Assembly: GCA_021014325.1 (NCBI GenBank)
Contig: CM037460.1
Span: forward strand, 16,039,486 to 16,103,485
Origin: Plazaster borealis
Taxonomy: Eukaryota; Echinodermata; Asteroidea; Forcipulatida; Labidiasteridae
DNA length: 64,000 nucleotides
Direction: 5' to 3'
Shown here: positions 12,001-27,000 of the stretch, one piece after another
How positions within the stretch are numbered: the first letter of the stretch is position 1
Layout of the letters: each line of letters opens with the position of its first letter
The notes under the pieces: model-generated
What the model was told of the DNA's origin: nothing
Databases searched by the model: none
The model's input: the letters and a program-made list of their open reading frames with translations, nothing else
Made by a program: the position numbers and the translations under genes

Positions 12001-15000
12001 TAACAGAATTTGAATCTCCAAAATGCACCTCAAGGCGAGTTATTGGAGATTCAAAATTTCTGTGTTGTTCGTTTGTGAATGCTGTGGTCAGAGATGTGGT
12101 TGGTACTCGCTGTCACCTCGCTAAACAGTGATGGATTCAAATTCAATGTTCTTGATGAAAATACTGTGACAGTTTTTTCTGTTTTCTCAACAAGTAGGTA
12201 CAGTACTCAGCTGAAACTTTCACAGGTGACTTTTATTGTATCTTCCTTGATAACATCACTATCATCAGCATTATGTTGACAAAAACCAATCTATGACACT
12301 ACCTTTAAGCAGAACTTGATACTTTGGTTTAAAACTAAAATACATAAAGCATCTTAATTACCTCCATGATGACTGTCCTGATTTCCTTGGAGGATAACGA
12401 ATCTTCAAGTTTCTGCAAAGACAACATCACTTTCTTAATCATCTTGAAACAATTTAAGTTTATAAGTTAAATTAACCCTCCTACCATAAGATCATTCAAT
12501 ATATCAACTGTGGTTTTGAATGATAGATAAACTATGCCGGCCTGAATGCATCCACACATGGGTACACAGTTAGTTCAGTCTACATTAGTGCCAACATACC
12601 TGTTATTTTATTGTTGATGTGTTTTAATTGTTTAGCCTGCATATTTATAATTTTGTGTGTGTACTTTCTCTAATATATAGTTTGATCTCCATCATATCTG
12701 GTTCAACTTGTACATTCCCACAACTCTAAATTCCTGATCATACAGACATCGACTCCGCTCATCAGCCGATCAGACCCGGCTTTCTGTTCCCAGACCTAGC
12801 AAGAAATCTGGGGATATCTCATTCGCCGTGGCTTACCCCCAGATGTGGAATGAGCTTCCTGCCTGTCTGAGAGAAGCGATCTCGTTGCCTGTATTCAAAC
12901 GTCTCCTTAAGACCAGTGTTCTCACTTGGTGTATCCCAACATTATGCATAAAATAACAAGCCTGTGAAAATTTGGGCTCAATTGGTCATCGAAGTTGCAA
13001 GAAAATGATGAAAGAAAAAACACCCTTGTTGTACAAATTTGTGTGCTTTCAGATAGGAATAAAAACTTCTTGCAAGAAGTTTTTATTATTTTAGTGAGAA
13101 ATTACCTCTTTCTCAAAAACTACGTTACTTCAGGGGGAGTCGTTTCCTACAATTTTTTGTACTATCAACAGCTCTCCGTTGCTTGTTACCAAGTAAGTTT
13201 TTATGCTACTATTTGTTTTGAGTAATTACCAAACGTGTTTGATACCTTTAAGACATTCCTGTTCCAAAACCAATCTTAATTTGTCTGTTTTTATTCATGT
13301 TTCTTCAGTTATTTAATTATTAACTTATTCTTGTTTCTTATAAAGCGCTCTGTTTTTTGTATGGCGCTACATAAATACTTTGTCATATTATTACACCACA
13401 TGTGCAGTGGAATGGTTTCTATTGGTTTAATCAACTCACTGGAAAATGCCACCAAGAGTAGGAGGGTTAATTTTTCGTACTCTTACAATGCTTTATAGAG
13501 TTCAGTTGAACGCTGAATTCTGATAACGAAGCATTTCATTTCCCAACTTGTTACCTTTTTACGTTCCTCCGGTGCTCTCAGGCACAGGGCGTTCATCAGG
13601 GCCAGACAATATTGCTGAATAACTGGATGCTTGTTGCTGAAAAAACCCCAAAACACACAAAACTGTTATTTGATATAATATTTGATTGTAAGCTCTTTCC
13701 AAAGTTAGGACGTTTATTTGACCTAATATCTGATTGAAGCAATTTCCAAATTTAGGACGTTTATTTGACCTAATATTTGATTGAAAGCACTTTCCCAAAT
13801 TTAGGACGTTTATTTGACCTAAAATTTGTTTGAAACAATTTCCAAATTTAGAATTTTATTTGACCTAATATTTGATTGAAAGCACTTTCCAAAATCATGA
13901 AGTTTATTTTACCTAATATCTGATTGAAAGCACTTTTCAAATTTAGGACGTTTATTTGACCTAATATTCGATTGAAGCAATTCCCAAACTTAGGACGTTT
14001 ATTTGACCTAATATTTGATTGAAACAGTTTCCAAATTTAGGATTTTATTTGACCTAATATTTTATTGAAGCACTTTCCAAAATTAGGACGTTTATTTGAC
14101 CTAATATTTGATTGAAAGCACTTTCCAAATTTAGGACAGTTCTTTTCAGTCGCTCAAATAAAACAATGACGCTTCAATTCAACAAACAAACTTCATAAAC
14201 AAACTTCAAATAACGAAAAAGGTCAACGAATAACTCAAATGTCAAACAAGTTAATTTAGTTTTCCCCTACCGCCTAGGCTATCATGAAGCAGTTCAGCAT
14301 GCAGCAGGCAAGGAACTTTAAGGTTAAAGAGGCAACTGACGTCACACTGTGTTGCCCTGGATTTTGCGTAGCCTCTGTGCCCTTTCCACCAGCCCTGTTC
14401 TAATTAAAACATTTTAATTGAAGTGCCCTTATGCAAAGATGACAGTCAAGGCCTGGTGCTGGCAAAGTTCAAATACTCATCACAGCGACACTGGACTCTA
14501 CAATTTGAGGGGAAGGGGGGTTGGCGGCAAGTGGGTGGGCAATTTTGGGGGGAAATTGAATGTCTTATTTCCAAATGTATCAAAACTTTCATGATGCAGG
14601 ACTCATTAACTTAATCATCAAGTGCAATGTGGAGAGTGTTTTGTCAAGCAAAGTTTGTTATAAATGAAGATAATGATGTCATGGGTCATCTGTGTGCACA
14701 AACCAAAATTCACTCTACATGTACTTAAAACAATGAACATCATGACGTCGGCTCAGTACTATAAGGTCATTAATTCATATTCGTGATGATCAAAAGGTCA
14801 TTGAATGAAAAATGCGTAAAAACATATTGAACAAATTAATCAAAACCAACAAATACTTACTTAGAAAATGAATGTTTCTTTTTGCCAAATAAATACTTTG
14901 AAGACCACTGTTGATAAATAAACTCCATTCATCAGGAGCTCCAAAATATGCAAAAGCAATTTTATGAAATCGATACAAATTGCACTAATGACCTTATATT

Positions 15001-18000
15001 CCTGAGCAAAAGATGTTCGAGTGTGACGGGGGAGGGAGGGGACATGTTGGCAAACTTTGGGGGATGTTGGCCAACTTGGGCTGGGTGGTGTTGGCAAACT
15101 GGAGGGTGAGGGGCAAGGGAAAAGGGGGAAAGTGTCACCATTGTTGATTATTGACCAAACTTAAATTCAATCCTTGTGATAAATGCCCAAACCATGCAAT
15201 CAGATACATGTAAATATCTTCACTATCATAAGTAACTTGCCACACAATCAGCTTGCCAATAAATTTACAAAAGTTCTGGAACATCCGCAGCCGATTTCAC
15301 AAAATTTTACGCAACTGTGTAAGTCCACCTGTGCAACATTCAAAGCGGAAGTTCTGCCACTTGCGCAATCAAATGTGGCGCAATGGTGGTGCAAGCAGTT
15401 GCGTAAAGTTTTGTGAAATCGACTGCTGGTTTCCCTAGACCGACAGACCCTGATCGATATTGTGGTGGAGCCATCTTGGTTCATGCCTATCAACTCAACG
15501 TAACCAAACTGAGCCCTACTTCGCGCTGCATGAAGCAGGCATGCAACTGTAACTTCACCAAAAAAAATTTGAATGGTAAAACTGAGATTCAAAAAAGAGG
15601 AAATCAGCTGATCCGAGGAAAAGTTGCATGCCTAATGAAGACTGACCACTCAAATAGCCTTTCACATGGAATATGCTAGTTAAATTCACGCATGCGTACA
15701 GACACTATTGGTTGGCAAATGCCGTAAAATTGTGCACTTCATGTAGGCAGATGCACAAAATGCGTATGCATCACACCACCATCAGCCACACACAAAAAGG
15801 GGCGACGTTCCCTCATTTTTCCCACCAGTAGTATTAGTACATGCGCAACGTGCAATTTACATGTTTAATGGATTTAAAGGATTTTCCATTGTTGTTTTTT
15901 TTCTCTCCACTCGGGCACAATGGGCATGCATGACCGGGTTCCATGCTTACAAGCTTTGCCTCCCGGTTCCATGCTTACAAGCTTCGCCTCCTAATAGGTT
16001 CCTCTGCAATATCCTAAAAAACACTGCAGTAAGAATTTCCTTCCTTTTGAACCAATTCGCCTAACGTCTTCAAGACAAATAAATCTTGGCTGTGCCACTT
16101 TGGGAGCGAGTTTCCCCCTGTCTTACTGCGCAGAACACAATTTAGGCGACGGGTGCGCGGGCGGACGCATACCATGTCGTTATGAATTTGACTCCTAAAC
16201 TGGCAAACCATGGGCAGGACAGTAGCTGCATGTGGCGTCAGTGCAAAGGGATGCATAGTATCAACTTGTAGATTGTTGTACTAATTTTTAACTGCTTTTG
16301 TCATCGATTGATTTTGATACTGTAGAAATAAATAAATCTTGAACCTTGAACTTTCTACCTTGACCCTTGAGGGTGATTGTGAAAGTAAGGCTGCATCCAA
16401 AATGGCGACTACAGCTACGACTGTTGCTAAGGGTGTTGCTAAGAACGTCCTATTCTTCAACGCATGATGACGCGGAAATCTAGCTGTTGCCGTAGCTGTA
16501 GCTGCCAATTCGGACAAGGCCTTACATTGTCATTTTATTCCTAGTCGAGGGTTGTAGCAGTCTGGTGCACATGCAGGAGATGCTTTAGCTGTTGAGCAAA
16601 AGGGGTCAGGGAAGCGTGCAAAATGGGCGTGACTCACACAACTGAAGGGGTTCTGGCCGAGCAGGAAGAAGAGCCAGCTTTGCCGAGTGGGTGGGGATAT
16701 TTGGGCTCATACCCAGAGGATGATGGGAAGGCTTGGTAGGGGTAGGGGTTAGAGTACATGGAGGACGAGGAGGAGGTGATTGCGGAGGAGTAAAGAGGGG
16801 TTCTGTTGTGCAGGTCCCTGAGGGCAGCAAACATGTACTTCGGACGTCATACATTGCTCTAATTAATGATGTCATTCTTGCGTTAGAACAATGAACATTC
16901 AATATGGCTTTCACCTTTGACTGGTGCAGTTATATATAAAAGCACAGTAAAATAAATTGTTTCATTAAATTCAATTCAATTAACACTTATTTCTGTAACG
17001 CACACTCAACGAAATACGTTTGCAGTAATGCAAAAGATAGCCCATAGTAAGTAGTAAACGTAGATAAGTAGAACTAAAATCCAAAGGGAAATGGATCATT
17101 TCATGAGAACTTGTTCATACTATTTTGTTTTTTGAGCAAATTTTGAACTTAGTTCTCAACGTTTGTAATCTTCACAAAATTTCTTGAAGTTGTTTTTTTG
17201 TTGTGTGAAAATAACTAATATGACAACTGACTCACCTCTCTAGATGTGGCACAAGATTGGGGAAGGTGATTTCATTGGCTATGTTGGTGTACAACTCAGA
17301 GCTGAACAGGGGAACGGTTAAAACAAAACAAAACACGTACAAAATGAACAGTGATCATTAAAATACAAACAAATTCTACTTTAGGCTTTTTATATGCTGC
17401 ACCCATATATAACATGAACAGTTCCGGTACTGTAAGTGGTTTACACCAAAAAGCAATGCTTGAAATGAGTACAAATGATCAGGGATCAAAATTAACACTG
17501 GACCTCAGGCCCGAGGCCAGTGATTCTCGCCTCGGGGCCAGTAAACTAAGCACTGGACAAGTCCGGTGGTCTTGTGTTTTTCAACTGACTAAAAAAACCT
17601 CACTGTTGAATAAAAAAGTATATGAGGTTCAAATGTTGACTTTAGTAAATATTTGTTTTGAGTATCAAAGCATACGTCATACCATTAGAAAATAGAGATA
17701 AATCTTCTCTTAGTGCTTGTTCAAATAAAAAACAGTTTACATGTACATGTTAAACTGTGTAGAAAGTTCTTTCTCATTAGATTCTGGTCTTGTAAAAATA
17801 ATTCTGGTCGAGCAAACATTTTAAGCTACAAGCCGTGTGGTCTTGTGAATTTTCCCCCTCAATTCGAGCCCTGATGATAATAAATTGTAGCTACCCCTCC
17901 CCTCAACCCACCCCACACCAATTTTGGTGTAGCAACGAAAATGGTCTTTAAAAAAGATTCTGTCCTAAAAAAAATCAATGCAAATATTCAATCTTTTCTT

Positions 18001-21000
18001 TGAGTCCAGGATTACCAAGGCCGATCCTTATTTTTTGAAATTGATAGTTCAGATGTCAAAAGTTTATTTCGGGGATACGATCCCATACAATACTTGATTA
18101 TTAGAAGAAATTACTTGCAACACATTCACTACAAATGGCTACCAAGGTTACCCATAAAATTACATGTTTTCTTTTAGTTTACACCAAGCACTACATTTCA
18201 AGGAAGACCGGTAGCCCTCACCAAAACCAAATCAAGAACTTTGAAATTATTGTCCTTGCTTGTGTAATTCTTTCTCTAGAAGCTGTACAATGGTATAGTG
18301 TGCAGTGGCTCTTTTTTATAATTAAGTGAAATTAATTGGGATAGTGTTGGTGCAAAACTCTTTAAAAAATTACACAAAAACAGAGAAAGGACTGACACAA
18401 CTCTGTGGGTGGAGAGGATATAGACCCTTATCATGGTGTGGTGTGGCAGTTCTAATTTTTAATTCCAATTTTAGAGGGACCAGTTTGATTTCCTTCTAGC
18501 CGTGTGCTTGCCCCGATTCAAGTGACCTCAGCTACAAGTTATGGCCATTGGCAGGAACGACAACATTGAAAAATAGTAATTTTTTGGCGTTCCGGCCGTA
18601 GCCACTGCCCATGCCATTTATTCCGATACAACCTGGTTTGGGTCAAATCAAGTTAAAATTAAGAGAACAAAAAAGGAAATAAATCAAAGACAAAAATGAG
18701 AAGTAAAAAACAAAATTGCAGCACCATGATAAAGGTCTGGAAGATGCATCGCCATATTTTTTTGCCAGAAGACCCAAACATTATGTTTTTTTTCTCCAAA
18801 CAAATTTTGATGATAATGTTCCAATCTGAAAAAACATAACAACTTTTGTACACTCAAAAATTGCACAAAAAAACTTTTAAAGTGCACAGTGTTTGTACAT
18901 GGCTGCTATAACGACAGAAAAAGTTGGGTCCCAACAGTAGCTACATTTCGTCATGTCAGAGCCAAAACGTTGTATCTCCTAAAATGGCACTTATATTCAA
19001 GCATGGAGGAAGGAAGAGAAGGAGTTCGAACGGCCCGCCATGGTATTCACGAACCAATTGTTACAAGCCGTCTTTGATCACAGGGTTTCTTGCCACGCTA
19101 CTCTCACACAGCGAGAATCGAGCTATGATATTACACTGGAGTAACCAAATTCGAACACACTAACGGACATGAATATGCATGCGCAGTAGCTGTGTACAGG
19201 GTGTTTACGTGCGCCATGTTTTCCATGTAATTCTACAAAACGAGCTGAATCTTTTGATGGTTTGATCGTCGCAATCCGATTTTTCTGTGGGGAAAAACGG
19301 GGATATTTGTCTCTATTGATGAAGGAAATATTATGAGAAATATGGGTTTACGTTTGTGTGATTTTATGGGCTTTCCAACCTTTTCCGAAAGCTCAATTTT
19401 AGGGGATGGTTTCCTTTGTCCGTTCGTATATTCAGTTTAGTGGAGCGATGTGGAGCATTTTGATTATAAGGCAATTTGAAATTGATATTTGACAAAACTA
19501 TGTCAGAAATGCTTCATAGCGCATGCGCCGTTGTTCCCCCCATCTTCCCACAATGCAACGCGGCTTGTGGCTGGCTTGGACCCTTCGCGAAATTCGCGCT
19601 TTGTTTACCCACAGCTGTTTTAAGACCGCGGCAAGAAAGTCTATGTCTTTGATATGAAGCTCGTTCGAACTCCTTCTCTTCTTTCCTCCATGATTCAAGT
19701 GAGTTTGAAATTGTCAAAATGTTGTATCTTGCTTGAAATTAAAATAGCCCGGATGTACACACAAAACAAGTACGCGACAAAATACAAAGTTTTGCACTGA
19801 GAACTTTTGTGCGAGATTCAACGTTTTTGCAAAAACGAGATACACTGTTTTTGCATTGTATCCTTTAACCAAGTTTTCACTAACTATTATCAATCTTTTT
19901 TCGTTCAGCATCTCAAATGAAAGTTTATAGCTTCCTCGGCCAAAAGAAAATAGCTATCATTATATTTCAATCATTTTTTACCATCAATTTGGCTTTGGCA
20001 ACAAATTGGGCGATGCATCTTTAAAGGCAATCAGCAAGCTCCTATGTCAACACCAAAATATAGATCAAAAGAAATATCATAATTTATACCAAATAAGCAG
20101 AGCCCCTAGAGGGACAGGTAAAGAACGAAACAGACAAACTGAAAAATATATTGCATTCCCTCAAAATATTGTTTCGTTTCTCAAAATAATATTTCATTCC
20201 CTTAAGTTAGTATTTTGTTCTTTCTAAATATTATGTTTCATTTATCTGTTCTTTTTTTCCCTTTTTTTCTGTCCCTTCGCGGGGCTTCCGTACAAAAAAG
20301 TAACAAAATATGAAGTAGCCTGAGCCCAATTTCATAGAGCTGTAAGGAGGAAAACAATACCAAAGCAACAACCCTGCAGGGAACCAGTCACTCTCAAGGC
20401 ATATTACATGGTGTTTCGGCTGGTGATCCAGTTCGGCTAATTAAAACAGTTTTGTGCCAAGGACGAGTGTGTATTTTGCAGCTCTATAGAATTAAGTCCC
20501 TGTTTTTTTACAACAGCGAAAACAACGTGCAATTTATAAAGACACCAAATTTTCAAGCTATGGACAAGTATATTACACTTTGCATAAATTGTCCCTTTCG
20601 AGGTTGAAGGTAAATACCACCAAACAAAAAAAGTGCTATTGCAGTATCAACTCCTTGTTTACTATTTATTTGTTTTTAATATTCCACAGGAGATAACAGT
20701 ATTTTATTTTGCACAGGTGTGGGTCACTGCAGACAAAAAGTTCTGAATCAAGGATCTAAATGTTGGAAGCTGTGTTGAAATGATGGCATTTCCACATTTT
20801 AGTAACCCCTGGAGTTGGAGATTTCAAGGAGCTTTGGGAACAGTTTCCTCAGCACTGAAGAAGTGTTTCAAAGGGCAGGTTTTTGATTCTCTGTAGAAAA
20901 TAACAGCTATTTTGTTCACAAGGCACACATTTAAAAAGTCTGAAAACTTGTCATCCTTGCTTTTGGAAAGAGTGTAGTCACTCAAGTCATCTATTTTTCA

Positions 21001-24000
21001 ATAGAACTACACAACAAACATTTCATTGAAACGGTGTTCATTTTTTTGTTCTCACGAAAAAACCTGGATGAGGTGACGGCTTTTAAAATGGCTGTCTAAA
21101 GAATGGGATCAGTATTATTAAACACTCTCCTCTATTAGTAACAGCATTTCTGACAGAAAAATTTATGAAGTCGACTGGAATCGGAATCAACATTAAAGGC
21201 ATCGTACACGTTTGGTAATTGGAGCCTACTGTTTGTTTCAATCCTATATAGTTGTAGATATATACCATAAAACTAACCTGTGAAAATTTCATTTCAAAAG
21301 GTGGTAGCGTTTTTGAGATATTGCCGAAAATCTGGAGCGGTTATGTCCACGCAGGAAGAATAATCTGCATTGGAATACACACTCTGAGAAGCGTTACCGT
21401 AACGCTTCTCAATATTCAAAATATTTTGAGGATAAAAAGTGACATATTTTTTCATACCCGCAGTCCTTCGAAGTAAAAAGTCTCTCAAAATGCATTATAC
21501 TATCCAAAGCTGCTGTACTTCTTACCAAGTAAGTTTTTATTGCCATAATTTTTCAGAGACTTTACTAAACGTGTACGATGCCTTCAAAACCAAAGAAACT
21601 TTGAACTTAAAAATAAAATTAATCTGTCTACTCATCTTTCTCATGAAAAATATTCCACTGGAATAAAAATAATAATTATTGTCGAAAAAAAGAAAAAAAG
21701 GATTTGTCAACCTACAACAGAAAGGAAATATACTTTTACACTTGTGCGAAAACAATGGGGAAAAAATGTGTGCAAATCGCAGAAGCAATAAAAAAGTTTT
21801 TCTTCAAACCAGATGCACTTACGTCCTAATGGAATCCGACTGCCCTCTATGTAAAAATAAAAAGGTTTAAAAAAAAATGTACAAAGGAGAGAGTTAAATC
21901 ATAACTGTTTGGAAACATTGTTAGTAATTGAACTCATAGTAAATGAAGAATGAGTTTATTTTTGTACCATCAGTAATGTATTAATGAGTTTTCATGAATG
22001 GCTTGTCATTTTGAAGTTGTATTCTCAACGCAAAACCTTTCTCGTCCTGCAAAACCAGTTATCGTTTCTGTGTATTTATTGGGTTAACGCTAGGGTTATG
22101 TTACATAAAGGTTAAAGGCCCTGTACACTATTGGTAAGATCGAAAAACACAAATGTTCACAGATTCACACATAACTTACATGATTTAAAGTAAGTAATGG
22201 TAGAAAGGGTTCCTTAAAATATTTTTGCCTAAAATGCTGTCATTTCTGAAAAATGAGTCAAACAATAGTTTTTATCACGCGTGATAAAAACTCGATGTTT
22301 GAAAAAACAGAAAACACATAAGGTCTCTTTTTCTCGTGACCTCGATGACCAATTGAGCTCAAGCTTTCACAGGTTTGTTTGTTCATGCATATGTTGAATC
22401 ACACAAAATGTGGACACTGATTTTGAGCTGTTACCAAAAGTGTACAATACCTTTAAATTATAATTAGAGAAATTTGCAGTGTGTTTAAGCATTTCCTTTG
22501 ACGGGATGACATACTATGGACCCAGAATTTCAACCCGGGGGGGCAAGGCCATTTCACTTTGTAAACACGGCAAAGGGTACTAAAGTCAATGGGAACATTT
22601 CAATGCAGCACAAGAACAAGGTCATTGATGTTTTGTAACCCCCCTGAAAAATCGAGACCAGCAAATAATAAAAATACAAAAATTGGTTCTTGCAATTAAA
22701 TGTTATCGTAGAATTAATTCAACAGATGCAATGGACACCATTATTACTTTGTCAACGTGTTAAGACCGGTTCACACTTCACAACAATTGCGAAAGCAAGG
22801 CGAAACTCACTTTGCAATCACTTTCGTGTGAATTGTGAGCCAGGTTTCACTTTGATGTTAGTGAGAACGCCCCCCCCCAAGAATGAAATCTAATTCCAGA
22901 GGACTTTACCTGCTCAGAATGAGACTCTCCAAGATAGCCAGAGCTTTGAGAGTTATTGTAGTATCGCTTGGTTGGAGGACGGCTGAGTGGGTACGATTAA
23001 CATAGGATGCAATCTGAGAGGGAAAAAAAAATACATACAAATAAACGGGCAAGCCTGAATGCCATACAAGTGCTCTGCCTTCAGTCTTTAATATAACAAT
23101 CCCTTTTAAGCACTTACTAGGCTTTTGATGCACAGCGCACTTCAAGCGCCTCCCCTGTCCCCAATTTTGGGTGCCAAAGACATGGACCCCCAAAATGGTG
23201 GAAATGGTAGACATGCGGTCTCAGCCAGCAGTCTAAGACCAGTCAGTTATAGCCAGCTACTGCTTTAGATGGTCTTAGCTTAGTCAGTCGTTAAGCCTGT
23301 TGCAATAAGCTGGTCTTAGGTAAGTCAGTGAGCAGTAGTGAAATACATGTACGAATGGTTAGTTACCATGGCCGCCATTATCCATAGCACACTGAGACAG
23401 TGGCAATGGCTTTGAAAGGTAAACAAAGATCAAACATTAGGCGACCAGCCTGCAGTCAAACTGAGAAGTTGGCACGTGTAGAGGGTTACATGAACTGCAG
23501 AGAGATTCTGCAGTCACAACTAAGCAATTTGGTGACAATGGAGGGAATACAAAAAGCCTTGGACAAAATTACAGACCGCGTAAACGCTATCAATATTCAG
23601 TCTTGTCGTAGGGCTCTTTGCATGAAATCATCATCAACTAACAGATGTAGCGCTATGTTTAGAAAACAAAACAAGGAACCGATTATAGCCAGCTCAGCAC
23701 AGGCTTAAGATTTAAGACTGACTTAAAATATAGACCGTGGTATAGACGATGTGACCTCTGACGTCACTCAAAAACCATAACATGATGCGCGCGCATGTCG
23801 CCGGGCAAAATGTCTGTGTACTTGACAGCCAGCTAGCTAGCTAGTTGTTAACTTCTTGTCATTCGTAATGGAAGTACACGCAATCTTACCATGAGAACAC
23901 GTCTTCTTGCCCGGCGGAACATGACTTGGACAGTGTTTTGTCAACAGAGGGCGGTTTGAATGTAAACAGAGGTCACATCGTCGTCTATTGCAATCAGTCT

Positions 24001-27000
24001 ATAATAAAAGACTGTCTTTAAGCACTGAAGTTAGCCAGCTATATCACATAGACCGGTTGAAGACCACTTGTTGCAATCCGCCCCTGAACTTGAGTTCGGT
24101 GTGCTAGACTGCTCGACCACGACACGCCACAAATGTCCGTCTCAGGTCAAACACATAGTCTTCGGAAATGTCTGAATTTATGGATAACTTAAGGGTTGCG
24201 TGTCTCATGCCAAATTAGGCGTATATACCCTAGCCTGGGTGGGGCGGGAGTCCTCCAGGAAGACAGCAAAGTATGGAGTTGGAGGCGTTCGGAAGCACAC
24301 CCTCATGGGGGCCGGAGGAGCTCCGTTCCCCACCAGGTGGCCGGTCAGACTATGTACAAAAAGGTTAACAATTATAAGTAACATACCCGCTTGATAAACT
24401 TGATGGTAATGTTCTCCCAAGGGATAATGGAATGCTCCATCAGTTCCAAGAAGCTGGAGAGAGTGTACGCCATTGCATCTCCCTGCCTAGAGCCAAAACA
24501 AAGGATAGCACTGCAGTGAGCAAACCAAAATACATTTCTAGGACAATTTTCTCAAGAACTTTTTTGATTTCTAAAGTAAAAGAAACAATATAAGTATCAT
24601 CTAAAAATATCAGATAAAAACACAAACACCCTTTCGGGAGAGTAAACTGCCAATCACGGTTTTCAAAGTAGATTAATAATCCATATCTGCCTAGGTATGG
24701 CTTTTCCTATAGAACACACAAACGCTGTAACTGCCTAGCTATGGGAAAACCAGTGGATGAACAATAAGTTAGTGTCTTTCTTTATACTATCACTACTAGT
24801 GGAAGGCCTATCAGATAGAAAACACGGCAGAATATATGATCATATTGAAGAAAATTGTGTTCTCTTTTCAATGGCACACAGTTTGTTGGGATATATTTAT
24901 TTGCAAGACAGTAAATAACAAATTGTAAAACAGCAATAAGCACTGCATGGGCTTAAAACAGCAATAAGCACTGCATGGGCTTCAGCAGGTACATGTACAT
25001 GTACAGTGTTCACGTACTGTGACTAGTCAAACGTATACATGGGTTAACTAAGAGAGGTTTGCGGTAACACCATGTGAATATCTCTTTTGAGTACAGTTGG
25101 TTCTGAACAGAACCGGTGGTTAACGACTCAACGTTTTGATCAGTATGCTTTGATCGTCTTAGGGGTTGTCGTAACATGGGTTAAAAACGTATCTGTAACA
25201 ATTTCATCGCAAAAATTGATCACATTTATGACACTATGAGTACCCCAGGTCGATGCCTTCTAATACTTACTCTGTGCCATCTTCCACCATTTGTACCAGT
25301 AGGGTACCGCCGTTGCGGTTGCAGAACTCCTGAGCAAAGGTCAAGTCTGCCGAGGCCTTGGAAAGCTTCTTCATCGCCTGAAACGTTTCATCTGGATTCT
25401 CCGACTGAAGATTACTGAAGACATCTTGGGCCATTTTACCCTATTTTTAATTCCCGAAAAAAAAGAGGATAATTCTTGTTTGAACAGAACTGGTGTCAAC
25501 AAGTTTAATTAAATAAAAAATTAAAAAACAACAACAACTGATACTTTCTTCACGCCATTAGGCACTTGAAGCATTCTGCTAGGTTCTTAAAAACGATCTC
25601 TGCCCTGAGAGATCCCACTAAAACAACACCTGGATGAAGAGAAGCAAGTTATGGTGAAGTTGAATAACAACAAACCCACAATGACTCGCCAGGCACAACC
25701 CTTAATTTGAATCCAGTGTAGTGGTGCTTACTTTATTGCAACGTTCTATCTTTAATTAATTTAATGAGAGAGTCCATAGCTGAAGCATTACCAATGCTGT
25801 ACCTCGTCATGATTCGAAGAGAGAAAATATACACACACAACCCCCCCCCCCAAAAAAAACCCCAAAAACAACCAAACCCCCAAAAACAGTTTTGCAGAAA
25901 TAAACATTGCTGCGCCTGATTGTTAAAGGCACTGAACACGTTTGGTAATTGTCAAAGACCAGTGTTCTCACTTGGTGTATCCCAACATATGCATAAAATA
26001 ACAAGCCTGTGAAAAATTTGGGCTCAATTGGTCATCGAAGTTGCAAGAAAATGATGAAAGAAAAAACACCCTTGTTGTACAAATTTGTGTGCTTTCAGAT
26101 AGGAATAAAAACTTCTTGCAAGAAGATTTTATTATATTAGTGAGAAATTACCTCTTTCTCAAAAACTATGTTACTTCAGAGGGAGTCGTTTCCTACAATG
26201 TTTTATACTATCAACAGCTCTTTGTTGCTTGTTACCAAGTAAGTTTTTATGCGAATATTTGTTTTGAGTCATGATACCTTTAATTAATTTAATGAGAGAG
26301 TCCATAGCTGAAGCATTACCAATGCTGTACCTCGTCTTGATTCAAAGAGAGAAAATATACACACACAACCCCCCCCTAAAAAAAAACCCCAAAACCCAAT
26401 ACAAACAAAAAACAGCAGTTTTGCCGAAATAAACAGTGCTGTGCCTGATTGTTAAATACATATCTTTAGATAAATTGTCAAAAATTTGCGAAAAAACGGC
26501 AGAGTTGAAAGGATGAGGTCACTAGTCAATAGGAAAAAGACTCACAGCAGAGTCGGACAGTTTGAGGACCATCCCGTTAGCAAGTTCGCTACGATTCTCC
26601 TCAGTGATGTAGGTGAGTTTGTCATCCGTGTGCTGCAGGGCGTACTCCCCCGGGTTAGTGACATTGTATGTGTGGCAGACTTCCTCAATGATCTTCAGAA
26701 GGGGTTTGTTCTATGGAGCAAAGAAATCCAAAAATTCATTTCAATTCAATAATTATAAGAATTTATTTTACAAGACCAGAATCAAAATAAGAAAAGACAC
26801 AGCTTAAAACACTGTTTTTACATGATAAACAATTAGAGAAGATTTATCTCATTTGTACTATTCGGAGTGTTGTGGCCGAGCGGTTAAAAGCACCAGACTC
26901 GAGCTCTGGTGTTTCTGATCAGCAGAGTGTGGGTGTTGGGCGCAATCTTTGAAGATGGCCTTTTTTTAAATTCGCGCGGTGTGCCATTTTTTTTACTGCG

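Noticed and set aside
13665..14137. CRISPR-like array
   Set aside because: Units are contiguous, with no unique spacers; it is a eukaryotic minisatellite.
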